Below, one piece after another: positions 1 to 6,695 of a stretch of DNA of 6,750 nt. The first letter of the stretch is position 1; each line of letters starts with the position of its first letter. The notes under the pieces were generated by a model. It was not told the DNA's origin. It ran no database searches and worked only from the letters and a program-made list of their open reading frames with translations. Origin of the DNA: an uncultured Janibacter sp. (GTDB lineage: Bacteria > Actinomycetota > Actinomycetes > Actinomycetales > Dermatophilaceae); NCBI GenBank assembly GCA_946222495.1, contig CAMICF010000162.1, forward strand, positions 1-6,750, in the 5' to 3' direction. The translations under genes and the position numbers were made by a program.

Positions 1-255
1 GGCCTCGATGTGCCCGCCGAACTGCAGCCAGCGCCCCACCTTGCGGTGCAGCGTCAGCAGCACCCGCTCACCCGCCTCGTCGACGACGAGGCAGGAAGCG
101 GTGAAGTGCGCCGGTGGACCGGACTTCGCCGTCGCCTCCTCGTGCGCGTCGAGGTGCGCGAGGTACTCCTGCCGCAGCGCCTCCTGCCCCTCGGAAGGGG
201 AGGTCCACCCCGTGAGCAGGTGGCGCAGGTCGGCGGCGAGCGCCGCGTGGGTCAC
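1..255 (-). CDS. NUDIX hydrolase, N-terminal part (3' end beyond the window)
   Basis: The first 85 codons are visible on the minus strand, from GTG at 255-253. The translation has a helical leader (VTHAALAADLRHLL), then at about residues 51-84 the first strands of a NUDIX fold: HFTASCLVVDEAGERVLL, LHRKVGRWLQ and FGGHIEA. GGHIE is the beginning of the NUDIX box (GX5EX7REUXEEXGU). The catalytic REXXEE part lies outside the window, so activity cannot be judged. NUDIX enzymes hydrolyse a nucleoside diphosphate linked to another moiety; the substrate here is unknown. The start overlaps the stop of the upstream DUF2342 gene as GTGA, and no good Shine-Dalgarno sequence precedes it, so translation is probably coupled to that gene within one operon. 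The family call is secure from the sequence pattern; the start is well supported by the overlap. Confidence 0.88.
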   Translation of the reverse strand, partial: MTHAALAADLRHLLTGWTSPSEGQEALRQEYLAHLDAHEEATAKSGPPAHFTASCLVVDEAGERVLLTLHRKVGRWLQFGGHIEA

Positions 256-1733
256 GGCTGCGGTGCCGTCGGCCCGTCGGGACCGGAACCGCCGTCATTC
301 GACCCGCCGTCGGCCCCGCCACTCGCGGAACCCCCTTCGTCCGCCTCCCGCAGGATCGACTCGAGCGCGGCGTCGAGGTCGTCGCTCCCGGTGGACTCAC
401 CGGCGGCGGTCCGGTCGACGAAGCCGAGCACGTCGTCCAGGTCGGCCGCGGTCGGCGCGACGTCGGGGTGGTCCCACACGCCGTCCCGGCCGGCGGCGCC
501 GACCCGCTCCTCGAGGGCGGCGAAGAGGCTCGCGGCATCGCGCAGGCGCCGCGGCCGCAGCTCGAGCCCGACGAGCCCGGCGAAGGTCTTTTCCGCCGGT
601 CCGCCGGTCGCGCGCCGCCGCCGGATGGTCTCGGTCATCGCCGAGGTGTGCGGCAGGTGGTCCTTGGTCGCCTGCGCCGACACGTGCTCGACCCAGCCCT
701 CGATGAGCGCCAGCCACGTCTCGAGCTGCGCGAGCGCGCCCTGCTGGGCGGGGGTGGGGCTCGGGTTGAGGAAGCCGCCGGTGAGGGCCTCCTGCATCGC
801 CTCGGGGTCGGAGGGGTCGACCTCGCGCACGGCGATGTCGATGGCGTCGGTGTCGATGGCGATGCCGCGCGCGTAGGACTGCACGGCCGCGAGGATCTGC
901 GGGCCGAGCCACGGCACGGCGGTGAAGAGCCGCATCCGAGCCGACTCGCGCGTCGCCAGGTGCAGCCACACCTCGTCGAGCGAGACGTCGAGCCCGTCGG
1001 CGAAGCCCGCGACATTGCCCGGCAGGAGCGCGACCTGGCCGTCGAGCAGCGGCACGCCCGCCTCGGTCGCGGTGAGGGTGTCGGCGGCGAGCGCCCCGAC
1101 GGCCTGGGCGGTCTGCCCGGTGATGAGGGTGGACGCCATCCGGTCGACGAAGGGAGCGAGCTGCTGGCTGAGCATGGACATGTCCATGCCGGGGGGCAGG
1201 CCGAGCGACTCGAGGTCGGGGGCGCCGGGGTCGTTCATCCGGGAGGTGAAGGAGTCGCGGATGGCGCCGGCGAGGCCGTCGGCGATGGGGTCGACGAGGG
1301 AGGCCCACACGGGCATCGTCTTCTCGACCCACTCCTCGCGGGAGAGGGCGGCGCCGGAGAGGCCCGGGGCCTCGAGGTCGGTGACCTGGTCGAGCCACAG
1401 CGCGCTGAGGTGGGTCGCCTGCTGGGCGAGGCCCAGCTCGCGGTCACCCATGGTGTGGTCCTCGGCCTGGAGCGCCTCGCGGGCGGCCGAGGTGGCGGCG
1501 GTGACGTCGACCCCCTTCGACTGGGCGCCGGGGGCGAACATCGCCTTGATCTGCGAGGTCATCGCCGCGACCTGGGAGGGGTCGGCGTCGGTGATGCCGA
1601 GGGCCTTGAGCTGCTCGACCACCTGCGGGGGCAGGTCCTGCCCACCGTTGAGGTCGCGGAAGATGCGGGCGAGGTCCTCCGGCAGCCCGTCGTCACCGGG
1701 GGAGCCGGAGGGGGTGCTGGGATCGTTGCTCAC
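252..1733 (-). CDS. DUF2342-family protein, annotated elsewhere as zinc-dependent metalloprotease (Rv3195-like)
   Basis: A 493-residue soluble protein with no signal peptide or membrane helix. GTG at 1733-1731 is chosen because a purine-rich ribosome site (AGGAAGAGAAGA, 1752-1741) lies 7 bases upstream; extending further would run into ylbL's region. Family blocks that I recognise from memory are: VWLHLATRESARMRLFTAVP at 255-274, LALIEGWVEHV at 341-351, GGPAEKTFAGLVGLELRPRR at 377-396, and a C-terminal DLDDVLGFVD at 431-440. The N-terminal 70 residues are acidic and Pro-rich, and the last 30 are a low-complexity Gly/Ser/Asp tail. Databases usually call this family a zinc-dependent metalloprotease or putative hydrolase, but there is no HExxH here. 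The equivalent segment reads RESAR (262-266), where I recall REAAH in relatives. Membership is confident; proteolysis is unproven. It is the first gene of an operon with the NUDIX gene and is divergent from ylbL. Confidence 0.85.
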   Translation of the reverse strand: MSNDPSTPSGSPGDDGLPEDLARIFRDLNGGQDLPPQVVEQLKALGITDADPSQVAAMTSQIKAMFAPGAQSKGVDVTAATSAAREALQAEDHTMGDRELGLAQQATHLSALWLDQVTDLEAPGLSGAALSREEWVEKTMPVWASLVDPIADGLAGAIRDSFTSRMNDPGAPDLESLGLPPGMDMSMLSQQLAPFVDRMASTLITGQTAQAVGALAADTLTATEAGVPLLDGQVALLPGNVAGFADGLDVSLDEVWLHLATRESARMRLFTAVPWLGPQILAAVQSYARGIAIDTDAIDIAVREVDPSDPEAMQEALTGGFLNPSPTPAQQGALAQLETWLALIEGWVEHVSAQATKDHLPHTSAMTETIRRRRATGGPAEKTFAGLVGLELRPRRLRDAASLFAALEERVGAAGRDGVWDHPDVAPTAADLDDVLGFVDRTAAGESTGSDDLDAALESILREADEGGSASGGADGGSNDGGSGPDGPTAPQP

Positions 1734-1777
1734 GTCGGTGTCTTCTCTTCCTGAGAGGATGTGCTGTCTCTCAACCC

Positions 1778-1804
1778 AACCACGCGAGGTCCCGGATGGT
1801 TCCC
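1778..1804 (-). promoter_or_regulatory. Candidate SigR/SigH-type promoter for the DUF2342-NUDIX operon
   Basis: On the minus strand, GGGAAC (1804-1799) is followed by exactly 18 bases and then GTT (1780-1778). This matches the GGAAY-N18-GTT pattern known for the thiol-stress ECF sigma factors SigR (Streptomyces) and SigH (Mycobacterium). A start about 8-10 bases downstream would give a leader of roughly 35-40 bases containing the ribosome site at 1752-1741. The motif is short and the DNA is GC-rich, so chance is a real alternative. I saw no good TTGACA/TATAAT-like promoter on this strand in the spacer. Confidence 0.3.
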
Positions 1805-1810
1805 GGACCC

Positions 1811-1816
1811 AGGAGG
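1811..1816 (+). promoter_or_regulatory. Ribosome binding site that sets the ylbL start
   Basis: A perfect AGGAGG lies 4 bases (ACAT) before GTG at 1821. The spacing is a little short but acceptable with the extended AGGAGGA. It favours the GTG over the longer open frame that begins at GTG 1761, which has no ribosome site. The ATG at 1819 is out of frame and is followed at once by TGA. Confidence 0.7.
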
Positions 1817-1820
1817 ACAT

Positions 1821-2900
1821 GTGATCGAGCCAGTGCAGCAGCGGCCTGTCCGAGCCGAGCGGATCGCTCGCGTCATCCTCGTCGTGTCGGTCGTCCTCCT
1901 CATCGTCGTCCTTGCGCTGACCTTCATCAAGGTGCCCTACGCCGTGGAGCGGCCCGGCCCGGTCACGGACACCCTCGGGCAGCTCGACGACGGCTCCGAG
2001 ATGATCGACATCAAGGGGGCCAAGAGCTACTCGACGGACGGCGAGCTGTTCTTCACGACCGTCCGGATCATCGGCGGCCCCGAGGAGCACATCAACGGCT
2101 GGGAGTGGCTCGTCGGGCACCTCGACGACGACTCGCGGGTCGTGCCCGAGGAGGAGGTCTTCGGGGACACCACCTCCGACGAGGAGATCGAGGAGATGAA
2201 CCAGGCGATGATGCAGGGTTCGCAGAAGAACTCGATCGCCGTCGCCATCCGCAGCACCGGCACCGCCGTGCCGCAGGACAACCTCGTCGGCCAGATCATC
2301 AAGGGCGCGCCGGCCGACGGCGAGCTCAAGACGGAGGACGTCGTCACCTCCGTCGACGGCAAGAAGGTCTCCCGCGTCTCCGACATCGTCGACGGGATCT
2401 CCGACCGCAAGGTCGGCGACACGGTCCGGCTCGGCGTCACCCGCGACGGCAAGCACGGCGTCGTCACGCTGACGACCAAGGACATCGGCGAAGGGCGTGC
2501 CGGCGTCGGCATCGGGATCGAGCCGCGCTACGACTACCCCTACAAGGTGAGCATCGATGCCGGCGAGGTCGGCGGACCGAGCGCCGGCATGATGTTTGCG
2601 CTCGCGGTCCACGACCGGCTCACCCCCGGCGCCATGACGAAGGGGAAGTCCATCGCCGGCACGGGGACGATCAACGACGCCGGCGAGGTCGGCCCCATCG
2701 GCGGGATCCGGCAGAAGCTCGTCGGTGCCCGCGCGGCCGACGCGAAATGGTTCCTCGCCCCGGAGGACAACTGCTCGGAGGTCAAGGGCCACGTCCCCGA
2801 CGGCATGCAGGTCGTCTCCGTGGACACCTTCGATGACGCCACCACCGCCGTCGAGTCCATCGCGAAGGGCGACACCCAGGACCTCCCGACCTGCGGCTGA
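1821..2900 (+). CDS. ylbL: YlbL-family membrane-anchored PDZ/Lon-type serine protease (Rv3194c-like)
   Basis: A 359-residue protein. One membrane helix at about 16-36 follows a short Arg-containing cytoplasmic end, so the rest should lie outside the membrane. The segment VPYAVERPGP just after the helix is typical of YlbL proteins. A PDZ domain spans about 150-218, with the peptide-binding loop region near DNLVGQIIKGAPADGELK. A C-terminal Lon-type peptidase domain (S16) carries the Ser-Lys pair: S254 in GGPSAGM (251-257) and K299 at the end of GPIGGIRQK (291-299), 45 residues apart as is usual for Lon. There is no AAA+ ATPase, which is normal for this family. In B. subtilis the homologue (DdcP/YlbL) works with CtpA to degrade the division inhibitor YneA after DNA damage; the actinobacterial substrate is unknown. 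Both catalytic residues are intact. The start is GTG with AGGAGG upstream. No clear plus-strand promoter is visible in the spacer. A hairpin 9 bases after the stop probably ends the transcript. Confidence 0.93.
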   Translation: MIEPVQQRPVRAERIARVILVVSVVLLIVVLALTFIKVPYAVERPGPVTDTLGQLDDGSEMIDIKGAKSYSTDGELFFTTVRIIGGPEEHINGWEWLVGHLDDDSRVVPEEEVFGDTTSDEEIEEMNQAMMQGSQKNSIAVAIRSTGTAVPQDNLVGQIIKGAPADGELKTEDVVTSVDGKKVSRVSDIVDGISDRKVGDTVRLGVTRDGKHGVVTLTTKDIGEGRAGVGIGIEPRYDYPYKVSIDAGEVGGPSAGMMFALAVHDRLTPGAMTKGKSIAGTGTINDAGEVGPIGGIRQKLVGARAADAKWFLAPEDNCSEVKGHVPDGMQVVSVDTFDDATTAVESIAKGDTQDLPTCG

Positions 2901-2908
2901 CCCATCCC

Positions 2909-2936
2909 CTCCTCACGTTGATTGAGGCGTGAGGAG
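2909..2936 (+). terminator. Hairpin after ylbL, probable terminator
   Basis: CTCCTCACG (2909-2917) pairs perfectly with CGTGAGGAG (2928-2936), giving a 9 bp stem with a 10-base loop, starting 9 bases after the ylbL stop. No T-run follows, which is common for hairpin terminators in actinobacteria. It overlaps the left arm of the REP-like repeat, so the two structures would compete in folding. Confidence 0.5.
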
Positions 2937-3012
2937 CGCTGGCGACGAGCCTCGAGATCGCTGGGGGTGGTTTCGAGGCTCAGCCGCGGGCGGCTTCGCT
3001 CCTCAACCAACG
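2916..3012. repeat. REP-like inverted repeat pair in the convergent gap
   Basis: Two 44-base arms, 2916-2959 and 2969-3012, lie in inverted orientation around a 9-base spacer. By hand alignment 29 of 44 positions are complementary, concentrated at the outer end (CGTTGATTGAGG against CCTCAACCAACG, 11/12) and the inner end (GAGCCTCGAGATC against GGTTTCGAGGCTC, 11/13). The middle is diverged. The repeat lies between converging genes and could fold into a long hairpin in both transcripts, acting as a bidirectional terminator. From memory, similar TTGAGGAGCG...GAGCCTCGAAACC elements recur in intergenic regions of Micrococcales and Nocardioides genomes. The rest of the 166-base gap (2901-3066) shows only a weak 5 bp stem (CGGAC 3020-3024 / GTCCG 3033-3037). 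Confidence 0.65.
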
Positions 3013-3066
3013 TTGGGTACGGACGGCTCAGTGTCCGACAACGCGTGGGGGTCGGCGCCCGACCGC

Positions 3067-3624
3067 TCACCCCTCGAGCGTCGAGCGAAGGGCGTGGACG
3101 AGGCCGGGGGCGATGTCGTCGCCGGTGGCCACGCGGTCGTCGCGGTCGTGCGCGCGCTGGCGCAGCAGGCACACGGCGCGACCGTCGCGGTGGACGGCGA
3201 CGAGGAGCCGGACGTCCTCCCGCTGGGGGTGCTGGGCGAGGGCGTCGACGGCCTCGGCCGGGTCTCCGGGCAGGTCGCGCTCGGCGCCGGGCGGGAGGAC
3301 GACCCGCTCCACGGCGAGCGCGGCCCCGTGCACGGTGTCCGGCCAGGCGATGCGCCCGAGGAGCGTCTCGAGCGATGACGTGCTGGGCAGGTCCTCCTGC
3401 TCGATGGCGGTGAGGGCGCCGGGCGCGCGGTCGGCGACCCCGTCGAGGGAGTCGGCGAGGCCGGGCTCGGCCGCGATGAGGGCGGCGGTCTCGACGAGCG
3501 CGAAGACGCGAGGGTTCTGGTCCCACCCGGACGACGCGACGTGGCGTTCGGTCTCGAGGGCGGCGACGGCGAGGGGCTCGGTGGTAGGGACGTTGTCGGG
3601 GGACGTTTCAGACACGAGGACCAT
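3067..3624 (-). CDS. PPA1379-like conserved actinobacterial protein of unknown function
   Basis: A 185-residue acidic soluble protein with no signal peptide or membrane helix. The segment WDQNPRVFALVETAALIAAE (34-53), then ALTAIEQEDLP (70-80), the IAWPDTVHGAALAVERVVLP block (92-111) and a C-terminal VRLLVAVHRDGRAVCLLRQR (138-157) followed by HDRDDRV and APGLVHALRSTL match what I recall of proteins named PPA1379 family. They are found in actinobacteria between ylbL and UPF0182 genes. No catalytic motif is recognisable. ATG at 3624 is chosen because AGGG lies 4 bases upstream; GTG at 3615 (codon 4) is the only close alternative and is worse spaced. The gene is transcribed away from UPF0182 and towards ylbL. 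The function is unknown; a link to its membrane-protein neighbours is inferred only from conserved position. The coding call is strong, the family name moderate. Confidence 0.8.
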   Translation of the reverse strand: MVLVSETSPDNVPTTEPLAVAALETERHVASSGWDQNPRVFALVETAALIAAEPGLADSLDGVADRAPGALTAIEQEDLPSTSSLETLLGRIAWPDTVHGAALAVERVVLPPGAERDLPGDPAEAVDALAQHPQREDVRLLVAVHRDGRAVCLLRQRAHDRDDRVATGDDIAPGLVHALRSTLEG

Positions 3625-3654
3625 GCTGCCCTACACCCCGATGGGCGGGCTGGG

Positions 3655-3661
3655 TACGGTA
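3655..3661. promoter_or_regulatory. Overlapping divergent -10 elements between the PPA1379-like and UPF0182 genes
   Basis: The 45-base spacer 3625-3669 holds TACGGT on the plus strand (3655-3660) and TACCGT on the minus strand (3661-3656). Both fit the TANNNT form of actinobacterial -10 boxes and they overlap by five bases. The plus box would start transcription near 3667, giving an almost leaderless UPF0182 mRNA. The minus box would give a leader of about 25 bases that contains the AGGG ribosome site of the PPA1379-like gene. No convincing -35 box is seen on either side. Confidence 0.4.
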
Positions 3662-3669
3662 GCCCCACC

Positions 3670-6651
3670 ATGAGCAGCGCGAGTTGGCCGCAGGACGGCG
3701 ACGAAGGGGGCGCGCCGCCGCCCCGCGACGACGAGCAGCCGCCTGCCCGCCGACGACCACCGAGCCGCTGGGCCAAGATCTTCCTCGCCCTCGCGGTCGT
3801 CGCCTTCCTCCTGACGATGCTCGCCGGTCTGTGGACCGAGTCGCTGTGGTTCGCCGAGCTCGGCTTCTCCGGCATGTGGTGGTCGCGGCTGGGCACCCAG
3901 ATCGGTCTCTTCGTCGCGGGCGGGCTGATCACCGCCCTTCCCATCGCGCTGAGCCTCTGGCTGGCCTACCGCCTGCGCCCGCTCACCGTGCCGATGACGG
4001 CCGGCGAGCAGGCGCTCGCCCAGTACCGGCAGGCCATCGAGCCCTTCCGCAAGACCACCGCGTGGGGTCTGCCCGCCGTCCTCGCCGTCCTCGGGGGTCT
4101 CGCCTCGGCCGGCCAGTGGCAGACCTGGCTGCTGTGGCGCAACGGCCGTGAGACCGGTGTCAGCGACCCGGAGTTCGGTCGCGACATCAGCTACTACCTC
4201 TTCGCGCTGCCGTGGTGGAACTTCGTCGTCGGCTTCCTCACCGTGACCCTTCTCGCGGCGCTCCTCGCCGCGGTCTTCGGGCATTACGTCTACGGCGGCA
4301 TCGTGCCGCCCGGCCGCGGGCGCTCCTCGCGGGCGGCCTTCCTGCACCTCGCGGTCATCGCCGCCTGCCTCGCGCTGCTCCGCGCCTGGAGCTATGTGCT
4401 CGACGCCCACAACCTCACGACGCAGGAAGGGGAGGTCCTCACCGGTGTCGGCTACACGGGCGCCAATGCCATCGTGCCGACGAAGTACATCCTCGGCGTC
4501 GCGGCCGTCCTCTGTGCCGTCCTCTTCCTCTTCTCCGTGCGGAGCCGTTCGTGGCGGCTGCCGCTCATCGGTGTCGGCAGCCTCCTCGTCGTCTCGATCG
4601 TCGTCGGCGCGATCTACCCCGCGCTCGTGGAGACCTACCAGGTGGCGCCCTCGCGCAACTCCCTCGAGGAGCCCTACCTCCAGCGCAACATCAACGCCAC
4701 CCGGGACGCGCACGGCGTGGACGACGTGACCGAGAACAAGTACGACGCCGTCTCGGACGTCTCCTCGGGACAGCTGCGCGAGGACGCCGAGTCGATCCCC
4801 GGCATCCGCCTCCTCGACCCGGCCGTCGTCGGCCAGACCTACCAGGAGCTGCAGGCGCAGCAGCCGTACTACACCTTCCAGGACGAGCTCGACGTCGACC
4901 GCTACGAGCTCGACGGCAAGCAGACGGACGTCGTCGTCGGTGCCCGCGAGCTCGACCTCGACAACGTCCCCTCCGACCGCCGCGACTGGGTCAACGACCA
5001 CACCGTCTACACGCACGGCTACGGCCTCGTCATGGCGCGCGGCACCCAGGCCCGCGCCGGCAACCCCCAGTGGGTCGACCCGGCCAAGGAGTTCGGCAAG
5101 TACGAGCCGCGGATCTACTTCGGCGAGCAGATGAAGCACTTCTCGATCGTCGGCCGGGGCGACACCAACGAGCCGCGCGAGGTCGACAAGCCGACCGGTG
5201 GTCAGGACTCGCGCTACGCCTACGAGGGCAAGGGCGGCGTGTCCATCGGGACCCCCCTTCGTCAGGCGGCGTATGCCCTGACCCACCGCGACATCAAGTT
5301 CCTCCTCTCCGACGCCGTGGGCGAGGACTCGCGGGTCATGGAGCACCGCACCCCCAAGGACCGCGTCAAGCGGGTCGCGCCGTGGCTGACCGTCGACGAC
5401 GACGTCTACCCGACGATCGTCGACGGCCGCGTGAAGTGGGTCGTCGACGGCTACACGACGTCGCAGAAGTACCCCTACAGCACGGCCTTCTCGGTCTCGG
5501 GCGTCCAGTCGGGCCAGGTGTCCTCGGTCCAGACGCAGCAGGACAGCGCGCTCGTCGGCGACCGGGTCAACTACATGCGCAACTCGGTCAAGGCGACGGT
5601 CGACGCCTACGACGGCTCGGTCGACCTCTACAAGTGGGACGACGAGGACCCGATCGTCGACGCCTGGGACCGGTCCTTCCCCGACCTGCTCAAGGACCGC
5701 AGCGAGATCAGCGGCGAGCTGATGTCCCACCTGCGCTACCCGGAGGACCTCTTCCGGATGCAGCGCGCGGTGCTCGCCGACTACCACGTGACCTCCGCGA
5801 GCGACTTCCGCGCCGGCCAGGACCGGTGGCGCGTGCCGGACGACCCGTCGAAGGGGGATGACGGCGTCGCGCAGCCGCCCTACTACCTGTCGATGGCGAT
5901 GCCCGAGCAGCAGGGGCCGTCGTGGTCGCTCACGTCGAGCTACATCCCACGCGGCTCCCGCAACGTCATGGCCGGCTACCTCGCGGTCGACGCCGATGCC
6001 GGCTCGACCAAGGGCAAACGGGCGTCGGGGTACGGCAAGCTGAGACTGCTGTCGGTGCCCCGCAATACCACTGTGCCCGGGGTCGGCCAGGTGCAGAACG
6101 ACATCGTCTCCTCCAACGCGACGTCCGGCGAGGGCAGCCAGACCCTGCAGGACTACCTCAACAACGCCAACCGCGGCGGGTCCCAGGTGCACTTCGGCAA
6201 CCAGATGGCGCTGCCGGTGGGGGAGGGCTTCCTCCACATCGAGCCGATCTACCTGTCCTCGGCGTCCGGCACGTCCTACCCCCAGCTGCGCATCGTCATC
6301 GCGACCTTCGGCGGCAAGGTCGCGTGGGGCCAGTCCCTCGAGTCCGCGCTCGACGAGCTCTTCGGCGGGGACGCCGGCGTCGACGGTGACGGCTCGACCT
6401 CGCCCGGTTCGGGCGGTGGGTCCGGCGGCGGCTCCGACGGGGGCTCCGGCGGAGGCGGCTCGCCGAGCGACAGCAAGAAGCTGAGCACCGCCATCGCCGG
6501 CATGGAGAAGGCCTACGAAGAGGGGCAGACGGCCCTGAAGAAGGGGGACTTCGCGGCCTACGACAAGGCGCAGAAGGACCTGAAGAAGCACCTCGAGGAC
6601 GCGGCCGCCGCGCAGCCCGGCGGAGGCTCGGCGGCCCTCGAGGACAACTGA
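3670..6651 (+). CDS. UPF0182 family integral membrane protein (Rv3193c-like)
   Basis: A 993-residue protein, the normal size for UPF0182 (PF03699). After a Pro/Arg-rich cytoplasmic end there are seven predicted membrane helices at about 37-54, 76-100, 131-150, 176-203, 222-241, 272-290 and 296-317. A large hydrophilic region from 318 to about 900 follows; with seven helices and an inside N-terminus it should lie outside the membrane. Family hallmarks seen are QRNINATRDAHGV (338-350), QQPYYTF, YTHGYG (447-452) and RIYFGE (481-486). From about 903 a Gly/Ser linker leads to a charged, helix-prone tail. The function is unknown across the family. ATG at 3670 is chosen over the upstream open frame (from ATG 3541) because that extension overlaps the divergent gene, is not hydrophobic and lacks family features. 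There is no Shine-Dalgarno sequence before this ATG, which fits a near-leaderless transcript. The stop lies only 44 bases before the tRNA, and no terminator hairpin is visible there. Confidence 0.95.
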   Translation: MSSASWPQDGDEGGAPPPRDDEQPPARRRPPSRWAKIFLALAVVAFLLTMLAGLWTESLWFAELGFSGMWWSRLGTQIGLFVAGGLITALPIALSLWLAYRLRPLTVPMTAGEQALAQYRQAIEPFRKTTAWGLPAVLAVLGGLASAGQWQTWLLWRNGRETGVSDPEFGRDISYYLFALPWWNFVVGFLTVTLLAALLAAVFGHYVYGGIVPPGRGRSSRAAFLHLAVIAACLALLRAWSYVLDAHNLTTQEGEVLTGVGYTGANAIVPTKYILGVAAVLCAVLFLFSVRSRSWRLPLIGVGSLLVVSIVVGAIYPALVETYQVAPSRNSLEEPYLQRNINATRDAHGVDDVTENKYDAVSDVSSGQLREDAESIPGIRLLDPAVVGQTYQELQAQQPYYTFQDELDVDRYELDGKQTDVVVGARELDLDNVPSDRRDWVNDHTVYTHGYGLVMARGTQARAGNPQWVDPAKEFGKYEPRIYFGEQMKHFSIVGRGDTNEPREVDKPTGGQDSRYAYEGKGGVSIGTPLRQAAYALTHRDIKFLLSDAVGEDSRVMEHRTPKDRVKRVAPWLTVDDDVYPTIVDGRVKWVVDGYTTSQKYPYSTAFSVSGVQSGQVSSVQTQQDSALVGDRVNYMRNSVKATVDAYDGSVDLYKWDDEDPIVDAWDRSFPDLLKDRSEISGELMSHLRYPEDLFRMQRAVLADYHVTSASDFRAGQDRWRVPDDPSKGDDGVAQPPYYLSMAMPEQQGPSWSLTSSYIPRGSRNVMAGYLAVDADAGSTKGKRASGYGKLRLLSVPRNTTVPGVGQVQNDIVSSNATSGEGSQTLQDYLNNANRGGSQVHFGNQMALPVGEGFLHIEPIYLSSASGTSYPQLRIVIATFGGKVAWGQSLESALDELFGGDAGVDGDGSTSPGSGGGSGGGSDGGSGGGGSPSDSKKLSTAIAGMEKAYEEGQTALKKGDFAAYDKAQKDLKKHLEDAAAAQPGGGSAALEDN
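6376..6462 (+). repeat. Low-complexity Gly/Ser linker coding stretch
   Basis: Codons 903-931 of the UPF0182 gene encode almost only Gly, Ser and Asp, with repeated GGGS and GGS units made from ggcggt/ggcggc/tcc codons. It separates the conserved family domain from a 62-residue charged tail. Such stretches change length easily by slippage. It remains in frame and is not a pseudogene sign. Confidence 0.75.
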
Positions 6652-6652
6652 T

Positions 6653-6681
6653 TTGGTCCGCCCCGAACGTTCACGTAGAGT
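6653..6681 (+). promoter_or_regulatory. Candidate tRNA promoter
   Basis: TTGGTC (6653-6658) and TAGAGT (6676-6681) are separated by 17 bases, the usual housekeeping sigma spacing. The -35 box is weak (TTG kept) and the -10 fits TANNNT. The predicted start near 6688 gives a short leader of about 8 bases before the tRNA. The -35 box begins directly after the UPF0182 stop, so the whole promoter fills the 44-base gap. Confidence 0.5.
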
Positions 6682-6695
6682 TAGTGACGCAACGA

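Noticed and set aside
468..1754. A 428-codon open frame on the plus strand
   Set aside because: It is antisense to the DUF2342 gene, is Gly/Glu/Arg-rich without recognisable motifs, and has no ribosome site.
1753..1772. GAGAG...CTCTC inverted repeat in the ylbL / DUF2342 spacer as an operator
   Set aside because: Only 5 bp arms, and one side is part of the purine-rich ribosome site; too weak to call.
2559..2693. A 15-base direct repeat (GCCGGCGAGGTCGGC) at 2559 and 2679, exactly 120 bases apart
   Set aside because: Both copies encode AGEVG within conserved parts of the Lon domain; shared residues and codon bias explain it.
1734..2792. Long N-terminal extension of the DUF2342 frame on the minus strand
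   Set aside because: It lies antisense to ylbL and has a low-complexity Asp/Val/Leu/Arg composition; the ribosome site at 1752-1741 supports GTG 1733 as the true start.
3541..3669. Extended start for the UPF0182 protein at ATG 3541
   Set aside because: The extra 43 codons overlap the divergent PPA1379-like gene and its promoter region, and the family start is at MSSASW (3670).
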